DNA of 44,380 bases from an uncultured Prevotella sp. (lineage in GTDB: Bacteria; Bacteroidota; Bacteroidia; Bacteroidales; Bacteroidaceae): the NCBI GenBank assembly GCA_945830345.1, contig CALZYS010000007.1, forward strand, positions 1 through 44,380, given 5' to 3'. Positions within the stretch are counted from its first letter, which is position 1. Each line of letters starts with the position of its first letter. The translations under genes and the position numbers were made by a program. Of the stretch, positions 1 through 8,008 are shown one piece after another. The notes below the pieces were generated by a model. The model did no database searches. It saw only the letters and a list, made by a program, of their open reading frames with translations, and was not told the origin of the DNA.

Positions 1-162
1 TAGGCACGGATTAACACGGCTTTTTTTTCAAAAAAGACACGGAGGCTGCGCGATGTTGGGGCTTTATATGCTAAAGGCTATAGTAAATATAGACACGGCT
101 CGTTAGCGCTGGTGCATTCTAAGCCGTGTCTTTGAAAAAGCCGTGGTTTTCCGTGCCTAAGA
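1..162. repeat. MITE-like element with about 40-bp imperfect terminal inverted repeats
   Basis: Left end taggcacggattaacacggcttttttttcaaaaaagacacgg matches the reverse complement of the right end ccgtgtctttgaaaaagccgtggttttccgtgccta. The left boundary may extend beyond the window. Confidence 0.6.
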
Positions 163-235
163 ATGAGGGAAGTGTTAAAGGCGAACGGAGGACATGTTAA
201 ATAATGGGGGTGATACGAAAAAAGATGAGAAAATG

Positions 236-268
236 TTTGGAGGAATGAAAAATATTTTGTAATTTTGC
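236..268 (+). promoter_or_regulatory. Bacteroidetes-type promoter (TTTG-N20-TAATTTTGC)
   Basis: TTTG at 236-239 and TAATTTTGC at 260-268, 20-nt spacer, upstream of the DUF6266-like gene. Confidence 0.6.
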
Positions 269-294
269 ATCGTGAATCAGAAGAAGCCCCCCTG

Positions 295-313
295 TAATCC
301 CCCGAGGGGGATT
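295..313. other. GC-rich hairpin in leader (AATCCCCC-CGA-GGGGGATT)
   Basis: Perfect 8-bp inverted repeat. Confidence 0.6.
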
Positions 314-367
314 TCCTAAGCAGGTGATGCGCGCAATCTGTTTATAGGCAATCCTTTGACGTGGGCA

Positions 368-400
368 GTCTTACACGAGGTAAGACCCTACAGCGGCGGA
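368..400 (+). repeat. TAAGACCC palindromic dispersed repeat, copy 1
   Basis: gtcttacacgaggtaagaccctacagcggcgga, identical over 33 nt to 1493-1525. Confidence 0.8.
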
Positions 401-476
401 AGAGGGCAGGAGGCTCGGATGATTCACAATGAGAGAACAGTTAACATTATTCACAATTAAAATTTATGTAAAAGTT

Positions 477-1478
477 ATGGCAATTCTTAATGGTATTTTG
501 AAGAAGCTGAACGGTTCGGCTGGTAGCCTTACCTTCAAGCAAGTGAATGGACAGACCGTGGTATCCGAGAAGATCACGGCAGTGAAGAAGAGCAACACCC
601 CGATGCAGATGCGTCAGCGCACCAAGTGGGGCAACGTGGTTCAGATGTACAAGGGCATCGCACCGCTCATCAACTACGGTTATGAGGCGAAGCCCGTGGG
701 ATGCAGCGACTACAACATGTTCATGAAGGCGAACATGAAGAGCTCTGACATCTATCTCACCCGACAGGAGGTGGCAGGAGGCGGATGTATCGCAGCTCCC
801 TATCAGTTGACCCAGGGCACTCTGCCGAGCATAGTGGTGAGCGGAGAGGGCGACAATGCACGCACCGACATCAAGCTCGGCGAGTTGGCCATCGACGAGA
901 ACACCACCGTGAAGGACTTCGCAATGGCTGTGGTGAGCAACAATGCCGACTACGACTTCGGCGACCAGATCTCGTTCTTCGACGTGCTGCAGCGCGTGAA
1001 CGCAGTGACGGGTATTCCCTACTGCCAGTTCTTGGCCACCAACGTGGTGCTCGACAAGGCATCAGAGGTGAAGCTGCTTGACCTCGTGAGCAAGTATGGA
1101 TTCGCCACGGTGGATGGCTACCTGGGACACCAGGAGGGCGAGGGCGCAGGAGTGTTCGGATGGGTTCACTCGCGCAAGTCGGCCAACAAGACGCTCGTGA
1201 GCACTCAGGCTCTCATCGACAACAACGCCGAGATGATAGCTGAGTACAGCGGTGCTGAGGCTTACAAGCGAAGCGTGAAGACCTACGGCGGCGAGAACTC
1301 TGCATTCCTCACTCCGGGAACGACCACTACTACGGCTACTGACGGCTCTGCTTCGGCTGGTGGCTCGGGCAATGGCGGCACTGACGACAGTGGTTCGGGC
1401 TCTGACCAGGGCGGCGGCTCTGACTCCGGCGGCGGCAGCGGCAACACCGGCGGCGAGGAGGAGATTCCCTACGAGTAG
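477..1478 (+). CDS. DUF6266-like protein with Gly/Ser-rich acidic C-terminal tail
   Basis: ORF 429-1478; ATG at 477 preferred (MAILNGILKKLNGSAGSLTFKQVNGQTV...). Family assigned by N-terminal resemblance only. Confidence 0.6.
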   Translation: MAILNGILKKLNGSAGSLTFKQVNGQTVVSEKITAVKKSNTPMQMRQRTKWGNVVQMYKGIAPLINYGYEAKPVGCSDYNMFMKANMKSSDIYLTRQEVAGGGCIAAPYQLTQGTLPSIVVSGEGDNARTDIKLGELAIDENTTVKDFAMAVVSNNADYDFGDQISFFDVLQRVNAVTGIPYCQFLATNVVLDKASEVKLLDLVSKYGFATVDGYLGHQEGEGAGVFGWVHSRKSANKTLVSTQALIDNNAEMIAEYSGAEAYKRSVKTYGGENSAFLTPGTTTTTATDGSASAGGSGNGGTDDSGSGSDQGGGSDSGGGSGNTGGEEEIPYE

Positions 1479-1486
1479 CCGCCTAA

Positions 1487-1525
1487 TGTAGGGTCTTACA
1501 CGAGGTAAGACCCTACAGCGGCGGA
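1487..1525 (+). repeat. TAAGACCC palindromic dispersed repeat, copy 2 (13-bp perfect stem, ACGAG loop)
   Basis: TGTAGGGTCTTAC-ACGAG-GTAAGACCCTACA followed by gcggcgga. Confidence 0.85.
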
Positions 1526-1540
1526 GGGAGGTCCTTCGGA

Positions 1541-1582
1541 AATTAAAAATTAAGAATTAAGAATTAAGAATTAAAAATTAAA
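1541..1582. repeat. Heptameric AATTAAG/AATTAAA tandem array
   Basis: aattaaaaattaagaattaagaattaagaattaaaaatta, 7-nt period. Confidence 0.9.
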
Positions 1583-1593
1583 GGATTAAAGTT

Positions 1594-1701
1594 ATGACTA
1601 AGGAGAACAAATCGAGGCTGATAAAGTTCCTGTGGAACCTCGCCTCTGCAGTATTGGCAGCTGTCGGGACCGCTTTGGGGGTCTCTTGCGCAGTGGCGTA
1701 G
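1594..1701 (+). CDS. 35-aa 'smalltalk'-type protein (single TM-like helix)
   Basis: Below the ORF-track length cutoff. Translates as MTKENKSRLIKFLWNLASAVLAAVGTALGVSCAVA*. Resembles the Bacteroidetes smalltalk family (charged N-terminus, hydrophobic helix, GVSC end). Confidence 0.7.
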   Translation: MTKENKSRLIKFLWNLASAVLAAVGTALGVSCAVA

Positions 1702-1718
1702 GTCGGAGCAGAGCTCAG

Positions 1719-1797
1719 AAATTAAGAATTAAGAATTAAGAATTAAAAATTAAAAATTAAAAATTAAGAATTAAGAATTAAAGAATTAAAGTATTAA
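1719..1797. repeat. Heptameric AATTAAG/AATTAAA tandem array
   Basis: About 10 tandem 7-mers. Confidence 0.9.
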
Positions 1798-1800
1798 ACT

Positions 1801-1852
1801 AAGTCACGGAGTGCAGAGGGTTTTCAAATCTGCCACTCCGTGACTTTGTTTT
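1801..1852 (+). terminator. Rho-independent-like terminator
   Basis: AAGTCACGGAGTG-CAGA / TCTGCCACTCCGTGACTT stem with one bulge, followed by TGTTTTCT. Confidence 0.7.
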
Positions 1853-1904
1853 CTATCGTTTGCACACTGTTTTTATATCTTTTATGCATATTTTACGAGA
1901 TTTG

Positions 1905-1937
1905 TTTGGCAGTGTGAAATAAAAAGATTAATTTTGC
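1905..1937 (+). promoter_or_regulatory. Bacteroidetes-type promoter for the helicase
   Basis: TTTG at 1905-1908, TAATTTTGC at 1929-1937, 20-nt spacer. Confidence 0.65.
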
Positions 1938-1953
1938 AGAAAATATAGAAAAA

Positions 1954-3282
1954 ATGATCGACATAGATAAAGTATTGGCAAAATTGGGGATTGCCGACCT
2001 CAACGAGATGCAGCAGAAGACTACGGCTGCCATCCTCGGAACAGACAGCGACGTGGTGGTGCTGTCGCCCACTGGCTCGGGAAAGACTCTCGCCTACCTG
2101 CTGCCCGTGGCGCACGAGATTGACACGGAGAGCGACGACGTGCAGGTGGTGGTGATAGTGCCAGGGCGCGAACTCGCACTGCAATCCGACACCGTGATGC
2201 GCGACATGGCGTGCGGAGTGAGGTCGGTGAGCTGCTACGGCGGACGACCTGCCATGGACGAGCACAAGGTGATAAAGAAGGTGATGCCGCACATCGTCTT
2301 CGGCACTCCCGGACGACTCAACGACCATCTCGACAAGCAAAATATCAACCCATATAAAATAAGGTGTGTGGTGATCGACGAGTTTGACAAGTGCCTGCAG
2401 ATGGGATTCCACGACGAGATGTCGCGCCTGATGAAGAAACTGCCCGGACTGAGGCGACGCGTATTGCTGTCAGCCACGGATGCCGACGAGATACCATCGT
2501 TTGTGCATCTGAGCGAGGCGGTGAGGATTGACTGTCTCGACGAGGGCGAACAGGTGCCGGAGAGGGTGACCATACACGAGGTGAGGAGCGATGCCAAGGA
2601 CAAACTTGCCGCCCTCGCCATGCTCTTGCGCTCGTTTGAGGGCGGAAGCACGGTGGTGTTCCTCAACTATCGCGACAGTGTGGAGCGCACTGCCGACTAT
2701 CTGCGCAAGGAGGGATTCGCCGTGAGCCACTTCCATGGCGGTATGCCGCAGGAAGAGCGCGAGGCTGCTCTCTACAGATTCAGCAACGGCAGTGCAAATG
2801 TGTTCGTATGTACTGACCTCGCATCGCGCGGACTCGACATCCCCGACATCGACAACATTGTGCACTACCACCTGCCGCAGGGCGAGGACGGATATGTGCA
2901 CAGGGTGGGGCGCACGGCTCGATGGGACGCCACGGGGCGCACCTTCTTCCTGCTGGGGCCCGAGGAGCATATCCCCGAATTTGTGGAGGGCAATGTCGTC
3001 GGCTATGAAATGCCTGATGGCGCACTGCTGCCGCCTCCCGCGCCAGCCCGAATGGCAACGCTCTATATCGGCAAGGGCAAGAAGGACAAACTGAGCAAGG
3101 GCGACATCGTCGGATTCCTCTGCAAGAAGGGCGGACTCACATCTGACGACATCGGACGCATCGACGTCAAGGAGCGATACTGCTATGTGGCGGTGAGCGC
3201 AAGCAAGGTGAAAGGTGTGCTCGCCAACACAAGGGGCGAGAAAGTCAAGGGAGTGAAAACAATCATCGAAATGGTGAAATAA
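1954..3282 (+). CDS. DEAD-box-family RNA helicase with DbpA-like C-terminal RNA-binding domain
   Basis: SPTGSGKT, PGRELALQ, TPGR, DEFD (motif II), SAT, HRVGRTAR; C-terminus TLYIGKGKKDKLSKGDIVGFLCKKGGL...IGRIDVKERYCYVAV. Confidence 0.93.
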   Translation: MIDIDKVLAKLGIADLNEMQQKTTAAILGTDSDVVVLSPTGSGKTLAYLLPVAHEIDTESDDVQVVVIVPGRELALQSDTVMRDMACGVRSVSCYGGRPAMDEHKVIKKVMPHIVFGTPGRLNDHLDKQNINPYKIRCVVIDEFDKCLQMGFHDEMSRLMKKLPGLRRRVLLSATDADEIPSFVHLSEAVRIDCLDEGEQVPERVTIHEVRSDAKDKLAALAMLLRSFEGGSTVVFLNYRDSVERTADYLRKEGFAVSHFHGGMPQEEREAALYRFSNGSANVFVCTDLASRGLDIPDIDNIVHYHLPQGEDGYVHRVGRTARWDATGRTFFLLGPEEHIPEFVEGNVVGYEMPDGALLPPPAPARMATLYIGKGKKDKLSKGDIVGFLCKKGGLTSDDIGRIDVKERYCYVAVSASKVKGVLANTRGEKVKGVKTIIEMVK

Positions 3283-3366
3283 TACTGTATTAATATGCAA
3301 AAAGACGCAAAAGGAGTGTCAAATAGTCAATAAAAAGGCTTTTTTAGTGACATTTTTACTTAAAAA

Positions 3367-3399
3367 TTTGCGTAATTAGAATAAAAAGTGTAACTTCGC
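3367..3399 (+). promoter_or_regulatory. Bacteroidetes-type promoter for serC
   Basis: TTTG at 3367-3370, TAACTTCGC at 3391-3399. Confidence 0.5.
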
Positions 3400-3485
3400 A
3401 GCGATTTTCGATAATATCAACTATATTGGTGCATAAAACGTGAAAAGAAACATTAATAATATAATTTAAAAAAGGACAATCAAAA

Positions 3486-4553
3486 ATGAAGAAGTACAAC
3501 TTTAATGCAGGTCCGTCAATGCTTCCACGCGAAGTGATTGAGAACACCGCAAAGCAGTGTCTGGACTTTCAGGAATCAGGTCTCTCACTCATGGAGATCA
3601 GTCATCGTGCCAAGAATTTCCAGCCCGTCGTTGACGAGGCAGAGGCTCTCGTGAAGGAGCTCCTACAGGTGCCCGAGGGTTACTCGGTATTATTCCTTGG
3701 CGGTGGCGCCTCGTTGGAATTCTGTATGATACCATATAACTTCCTCGTTAAGAAGGCAGCTTATCTCAACACCGGTGTATGGGCCAAGAAGGCCATGAAG
3801 GAGGCTAAGCTCTTCGGTGAGGTGGTTGAGGTGGCTTCGTCTGCCGACGCCAACTACACCTTCATCCCCAAGGGATGGACATGCCCCGACGATGTTGACT
3901 ATCTGCACATCACCACCAACAACACCATCTACGGTACTGAAATCCGCAAGGATCTCGATGTCAACGTGCCTATCATCGCCGATATGTCATCCGACATCAT
4001 GAGCCGTCCCGTCGATGTGAGCAAGTATGACTGCATCTATGGTGGTGCTCAGAAGAACCTCTCTATGGCTGGTGTCACCTTCGTCATCATCAAGAACGAC
4101 GCTCTCGGCAAGGCTCCGCGCCAGATTCCCACAATGCTCGACTATCGCACACACGTGGAGAAGGGCTCTATGTTCAACACTCCTCCCGTTGTGCCTATCT
4201 ACTGTATGCTCGAGAACCTCCGTTGGATCAAGAAGAACGGCGGTGTGGAGGCTATGGCAAAGAACGCTCAGGAGCGTGCCGACATCGTGTATGGCGAGAT
4301 CGACCGCAACAAGCTCTTCCGTGGCACCGTGGAGGCTGAGGACCGCTCGCTCATGAACATCTGCTTCGTGATGAACGACGAGTATAAGGAACTGGAGAAG
4401 CCGTTCCTCGACTTCGCCACTGAGCGTGGTATGGTTGGTATCAAGGGTCACCGCAGCGTAGGCGGATTCCGCGCCAGCTGCTACAACGCACAGACCATCG
4501 AGGGTGTCAATGCGCTCGTGGCTTGCATGAAGGAGTTTGAAGCAAAGAATTAA
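3486..4553 (+). CDS. serC: Phosphoserine aminotransferase
   Basis: [24 protein letters not shown]..., [29 protein letters not shown]-lysine region. Confidence 0.97.
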   Translation: MKKYNFNAGPSMLPREVIENTAKQCLDFQESGLSLMEISHRAKNFQPVVDEAEALVKELLQVPEGYSVLFLGGGASLEFCMIPYNFLVKKAAYLNTGVWAKKAMKEAKLFGEVVEVASSADANYTFIPKGWTCPDDVDYLHITTNNTIYGTEIRKDLDVNVPIIADMSSDIMSRPVDVSKYDCIYGGAQKNLSMAGVTFVIIKNDALGKAPRQIPTMLDYRTHVEKGSMFNTPPVVPIYCMLENLRWIKKNGGVEAMAKNAQERADIVYGEIDRNKLFRGTVEAEDRSLMNICFVMNDEYKELEKPFLDFATERGMVGIKGHRSVGGFRASCYNAQTIEGVNALVACMKEFEAKN

Positions 4554-4561
4554 TAATATAA

Positions 4562-4693
4562 AATTAAAAATTAAGAATTAAAAATTAAGAATTAAGAATT
4601 AAAAATTAAAAATTAAGAGAAATAGTACTATCTGCATATAGAAACGCGGAGTTCATTTTTTCTTAACTCTTAATTTTTAATTCTTAATTAATT
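4562..4693. repeat. Composite element: heptad array, ~55-nt core, inverted heptad array (orientation A)
   Basis: Core agagaaatagtactatctgcata...ggagttcattttttcttaa; homologous in reverse orientation to 7013-7140. Confidence 0.8.
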
Positions 4694-4714
4694 CCGTTTT
4701 TTAAAAACGTAATT

Positions 4715-5629
4715 ATGAAGGTTTTAGTAGCAACAGAGAAGCCCTTTGCAGCAGCTGCAGTGGAGGGCATCAAGGCAGAGATTGAGGGTGCTGGAAACGA
4801 ACTCGTCCTGCTTGAGAAATATACAGAGAAGCAGCAGCTTCTCGACGCAGTGAAGGATGCCGACGCGATGATTATCCGTTCGGACAAGGTGGACGCCGAG
4901 GTGCTCGACGCCGCCAAGCAGTTGAAGATTGTGGTGCGCGCAGGTGCGGGATATGACAATATCGACCTCGCTGCCGCCACTGCCCACGACGTGGTGGCAG
5001 AGAACACCCCAGGACAGAACGCTAATGCAGTGGCTGAACTGGTGTTCGGACTGCTCGTTTATGCAGTGCGCAACTTCTACAACGGCAAGGCCGGTACAGA
5101 GCTCATGGGCAAGAAACTCGGTATTCTCGCCTTCGGAAATGTGGGTCGCAACGTGGCTCGCATAGCCGCCGGATTCGGTATGGAGGTATATGCCTATGAC
5201 GCATTCTGCCCCAAGGAGGCTATCGAGGCTGCCGGAGTGAAGGCTGTGGATTCACAGGACGACCTGTTCAAGACATGCGACGTTGTGTCTCTCCACATTC
5301 CCGCCACTCCCGAGACCAAGCAGAGCATCAACTATGCCACTGTAGGTCAGATGAAGAAGGGCGCCATCCTCATCAACACCGCACGCAAGGAGGTAATCAA
5401 CGAGCCCGAGCTCATCAAGCTTCTCGCCGAGCGCACCGACCTGAAGTATATCACCGACATCAAGCCCGATGCCGATGCCGACTTCGCACAGTTTGAGGGT
5501 CGCTATTTCAGCACTCCCAAGAAGATGGGTGCACAGACTGCCGAGGCAAACACCAACGCCGGTATTGCTGCCGCTCGTCAGATCAACGCATTCTTCAAGG
5601 ACGGATGCACGAAGTTTAAGGTTAATTGA
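4715..5629 (+). CDS. serA: D-3-phosphoglycerate dehydrogenase-like protein (short form, no C-terminal regulatory domain)
   Basis: AGAGYDNIDL, GILAFGNVGRNVA, TARKEVINEPEL, TPKKMGAQTAEAN; adjacent to serC. Confidence 0.88.
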   Translation: MKVLVATEKPFAAAAVEGIKAEIEGAGNELVLLEKYTEKQQLLDAVKDADAMIIRSDKVDAEVLDAAKQLKIVVRAGAGYDNIDLAAATAHDVVAENTPGQNANAVAELVFGLLVYAVRNFYNGKAGTELMGKKLGILAFGNVGRNVARIAAGFGMEVYAYDAFCPKEAIEAAGVKAVDSQDDLFKTCDVVSLHIPATPETKQSINYATVGQMKKGAILINTARKEVINEPELIKLLAERTDLKYITDIKPDADADFAQFEGRYFSTPKKMGAQTAEANTNAGIAAARQINAFFKDGCTKFKVN

Positions 5630-5636
5630 TGTGTTC

Positions 5637-5730
5637 AGAATTAAGAATTAAGAATTAAGAATTAAGAATTAAGAATTAAGAAAGTATGTAATAACTATTT
5701 TTTTTAATTTTTAATTCTTAATTCTTAATA
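5637..5730. repeat. Composite element with opposing heptad arrays (shortened core)
   Basis: gaattaagaattaag... core agtatgtaataactatttt, then ttaatttttaattcttaattctta. Confidence 0.7.
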
Positions 5731-5747
5731 AATATAAATTAAATTTC

Positions 5748-6995
5748 ATGGCAACAATTAAACCATTCAAAGGTATTCGCCCCCCGAAGGAGCTCGTGGA
5801 GCGAGTGGAGTCGCGTCCCTATGACGTGCTCAACTCCGAAGAGGCAAGGGCAGAGGCTGGCGACAATGAGATGAGCCTCTATCATATCATTAAGCCTGAA
5901 ATCGACTTCCCCGAGGGAACGAGCGAGTATGATCCGCGCGTGTATGAGAAAGCAGCCGAGAACTTCCAGAAGTTCCAGGACAAGGGCTGGCTCGTGCAGG
6001 ACGACAAGGAAAACTACTATATCTATGCCCAGACAATGAACGGCAAGACACAGTATGGACTCGTTGTAGGAGCATACGTGGATGACTACATGACTGGCAA
6101 GATAAAGAAGCACGAACTCACTCGCCGCGACAAGGAAGAGGACCGCATGAAGCACGTGAGGGTCAACAATGCCAACATCGAACCGGTGTTCTTCGCATAT
6201 CCCGACAACAAGGTGCTCAACGACCTCATCATGCGCTATGCCGCCACAGAGCCTGAGTACGACTTCATAGCCCCGATTGACGGGTTCGGACACAAGTTCT
6301 GGGTTATCTCCGACGAGAAGGACATCGAGACCGTCACCAACGAGTTTGCCAAGATGCCAAGCATGTATATCGCTGATGGTCACCACCGTTCGGCTGCCGC
6401 CGCCCTCGTGGGAGCGGAGAAGGCCAAGCTCAACAAGGACCACAAGGGCGACGAGGAGTATAACTACTTTATGGCAGTGTGCTTCCAGGCTTCGCAGCTC
6501 ACCATCCTCGACTACAACCGTGTGGTGAAGGATCTCAACCGCATGGAGCCTCAGGAGTTCCTGCGCAAGCTCGGGCGCAACTTCATCGTTGAGGACAAGG
6601 GCGAGGAGATCTACAAGCCACAGCAGCTCCATGAGTTCTCGCTCTATCTCGACAAGCACTGGTATTCGCTTAAGGCAAAGGAAGGCACGTATGACAACAA
6701 CGATCCTATCGGAGTGCTCGACGTTGACATCTCCAGCCGACTCATTCTCGATGAGCTCCTCGGAATAAAAGACCTCCGTGGCAGCAACCGCATCGACTTT
6801 GTGGGCGGACTGCGTGGACTTGGCGAACTGAAGCGTCGTGTGGATAGCGGTGAGATGCGCCTTGCTCTCGCTCTCTATCCTGTGTCGATGAAGCAAATCA
6901 TGGACATCGCCGACAGTGGCAATATCATGCCGCCGAAAGCCACATGGTTTGAACCGAAACTACGTTCAGGACTGGTCATACACAAGTTAAGCTAA
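5748..6995 (+). CDS. DUF1015 family protein
   Basis: MATIKPFKGIRPPKELVERVESRPYDVLNSEEARAEA...; IADGHHRSAAA; serC-serA-DUF1015 order. Confidence 0.9.
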   Translation: MATIKPFKGIRPPKELVERVESRPYDVLNSEEARAEAGDNEMSLYHIIKPEIDFPEGTSEYDPRVYEKAAENFQKFQDKGWLVQDDKENYYIYAQTMNGKTQYGLVVGAYVDDYMTGKIKKHELTRRDKEEDRMKHVRVNNANIEPVFFAYPDNKVLNDLIMRYAATEPEYDFIAPIDGFGHKFWVISDEKDIETVTNEFAKMPSMYIADGHHRSAAAALVGAEKAKLNKDHKGDEEYNYFMAVCFQASQLTILDYNRVVKDLNRMEPQEFLRKLGRNFIVEDKGEEIYKPQQLHEFSLYLDKHWYSLKAKEGTYDNNDPIGVLDVDISSRLILDELLGIKDLRGSNRIDFVGGLRGLGELKRRVDSGEMRLALALYPVSMKQIMDIADSGNIMPPKATWFEPKLRSGLVIHKLS

Positions 6996-7009
6996 AGCGT
7001 TAACTTGTG
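6981..7009 (+). other. Perfect 10-bp hairpin overlapping the DUF1015 stop codon
   Basis: CACAAGTTAA-gctaaagcg-TTAACTTGTG. Confidence 0.7.
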
Positions 7010-7012
7010 AGT

Positions 7013-7140
7013 TAAAAATTAAAAATTAAGAATTAAGAAAAAATGTTCTCTGCATTGAAATTTGTGGATAATACTATTTCTCTTAATTCTTAATTTTTAA
7101 TTCTTAATTTTTAATTTTTAATTTTTAATTCTTAATTAAA
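7013..7140. repeat. Composite element: heptad arrays plus core (orientation B, inverted relative to 4562-4693)
   Basis: Reverse-complement core aagagaaatagtattatccacaaatttcaatgcagagaacattttttcttaa. Confidence 0.8.
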
Positions 7141-7149
7141 TAATTAGTT

Positions 7150-7734
7150 GTGGACGCATACAAGACTATAAGTGAACATAAGACAGGCGAGGGATACTAC
7201 ACCGAAAAGCGTAGCAAGTTCCTCGCCTTTGCACATCATGTCGAGACTGTTGATGAGGTGAAGGAAATTGTGGCGCAATACCGCAAGAAATACTTCGACG
7301 CGCGACATGTGTGCTGGGCATATATGCTCGGACACGAGCGCACGGAATTCCGTGCCAATGACGACGGTGAGCCAAGCAGCACTGCCGGCAAACCGATTCT
7401 TGGGCAGATAAACAGCCGTGAGCTAACCAATGTGCTCGTGGTGGTGATAAGATACTTCGGGGGCGTGAAGCTCGGCACGAGCGGACTAATCGTTGCCTAT
7501 AAGGAGGCTGCCGCTCTCGCCTTAGACGATGCTGAGGAGGAAGAACGACTGATAGAGGAGCAAATAACCTATTCGTTCACCTACGTCATGATGAACGACG
7601 TGATGCGCATCGTGAAGGACCTGCAGCCACGAATCGTATCGCAGACATTCGACAACACCTGCGAGATAACCCTCGCCATCCGACGCTCGCAAGCCGAACA
7701 ACTAAAACAACGTTTAGCGCAACTTTCGTTTTAA
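7150..7734 (+). CDS. YigZ/IMPACT (UPF0029) family protein, GTG start
   Basis: KRSKFLAFAHHVETVDEV, DDGEPSSTAGKPILGQI, VVVIRYFGGVKLGTSGLIVAYKEAA. Confidence 0.93.
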   Translation: MDAYKTISEHKTGEGYYTEKRSKFLAFAHHVETVDEVKEIVAQYRKKYFDARHVCWAYMLGHERTEFRANDDGEPSSTAGKPILGQINSRELTNVLVVVIRYFGGVKLGTSGLIVAYKEAAALALDDAEEEERLIEEQITYSFTYVMMNDVMRIVKDLQPRIVSQTFDNTCEITLAIRRSQAEQLKQRLAQLSF

Positions 7735-7735
7735 T

Positions 7736-7890
7736 GAGGAATTAGGAATTAGGAATTAGGAATTGCTGCGCAAACCGAATGCAGAGCCGAGCTTGCTCGA
7801 GCTATGCTGAGGTGAAGCCAGCAATCGACGAAGTCAATTAGGATTTAGGAATTAGGAATTAGGAATGAGGAATTAGGAATTAGGAATTAT
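7736..7890. repeat. AATTAGG heptad arrays flanking a GC-rich core
   Basis: gaattaggaattaggaatt ... gctgcgcaaaccgaatgcagagccgagcttgctcgagctatgctgagg ... aattaggaattaggaatgagg. Confidence 0.8.
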
Positions 7891-7896
7891 AAAAAA

Positions 7897-7932
7897 AGGC
7901 GACACCGTATGATAACGGCATCGCCTATTTTA
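7897..7932. terminator. Bidirectional-looking terminator between convergent yigZ-like gene and rpsA
   Basis: AGGCGAcaCCGT-atgata-ACGGcaTCGCCT flanked by an A-run and TATTTTAT. Confidence 0.75.
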
Positions 7933-8008
7933 TGTTTATTATCGCAAACGACTTTAATTTTTTAATTCTTTAATTTTTAATTTCGCTTGCGACTCCGTCG
8001 CAAACGAC

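Noticed and set aside
429-476. Upstream start for the DUF6266-like gene (MREQLTLFTIKIYVKV)
   Set aside because: ATG at 477 gives the family-like N-terminus MAILNG; the extension is AT-rich leader sequence.
1719-1797. Possible CRISPR array or microsatellite minisystem
   Set aside because: The 7-nt period has no spacers and there are no cas genes; treated as a simple heptad array.
2470-3300. 276-aa minus-strand ORF
   Set aside because: Antisense to the helicase gene; Ala/His/Leu-rich shadow translation.
5739-6896. 385-aa minus-strand ORF
   Set aside because: Antisense to the well-supported DUF1015 gene; Leu/Val/Glu/His-rich shadow translation.
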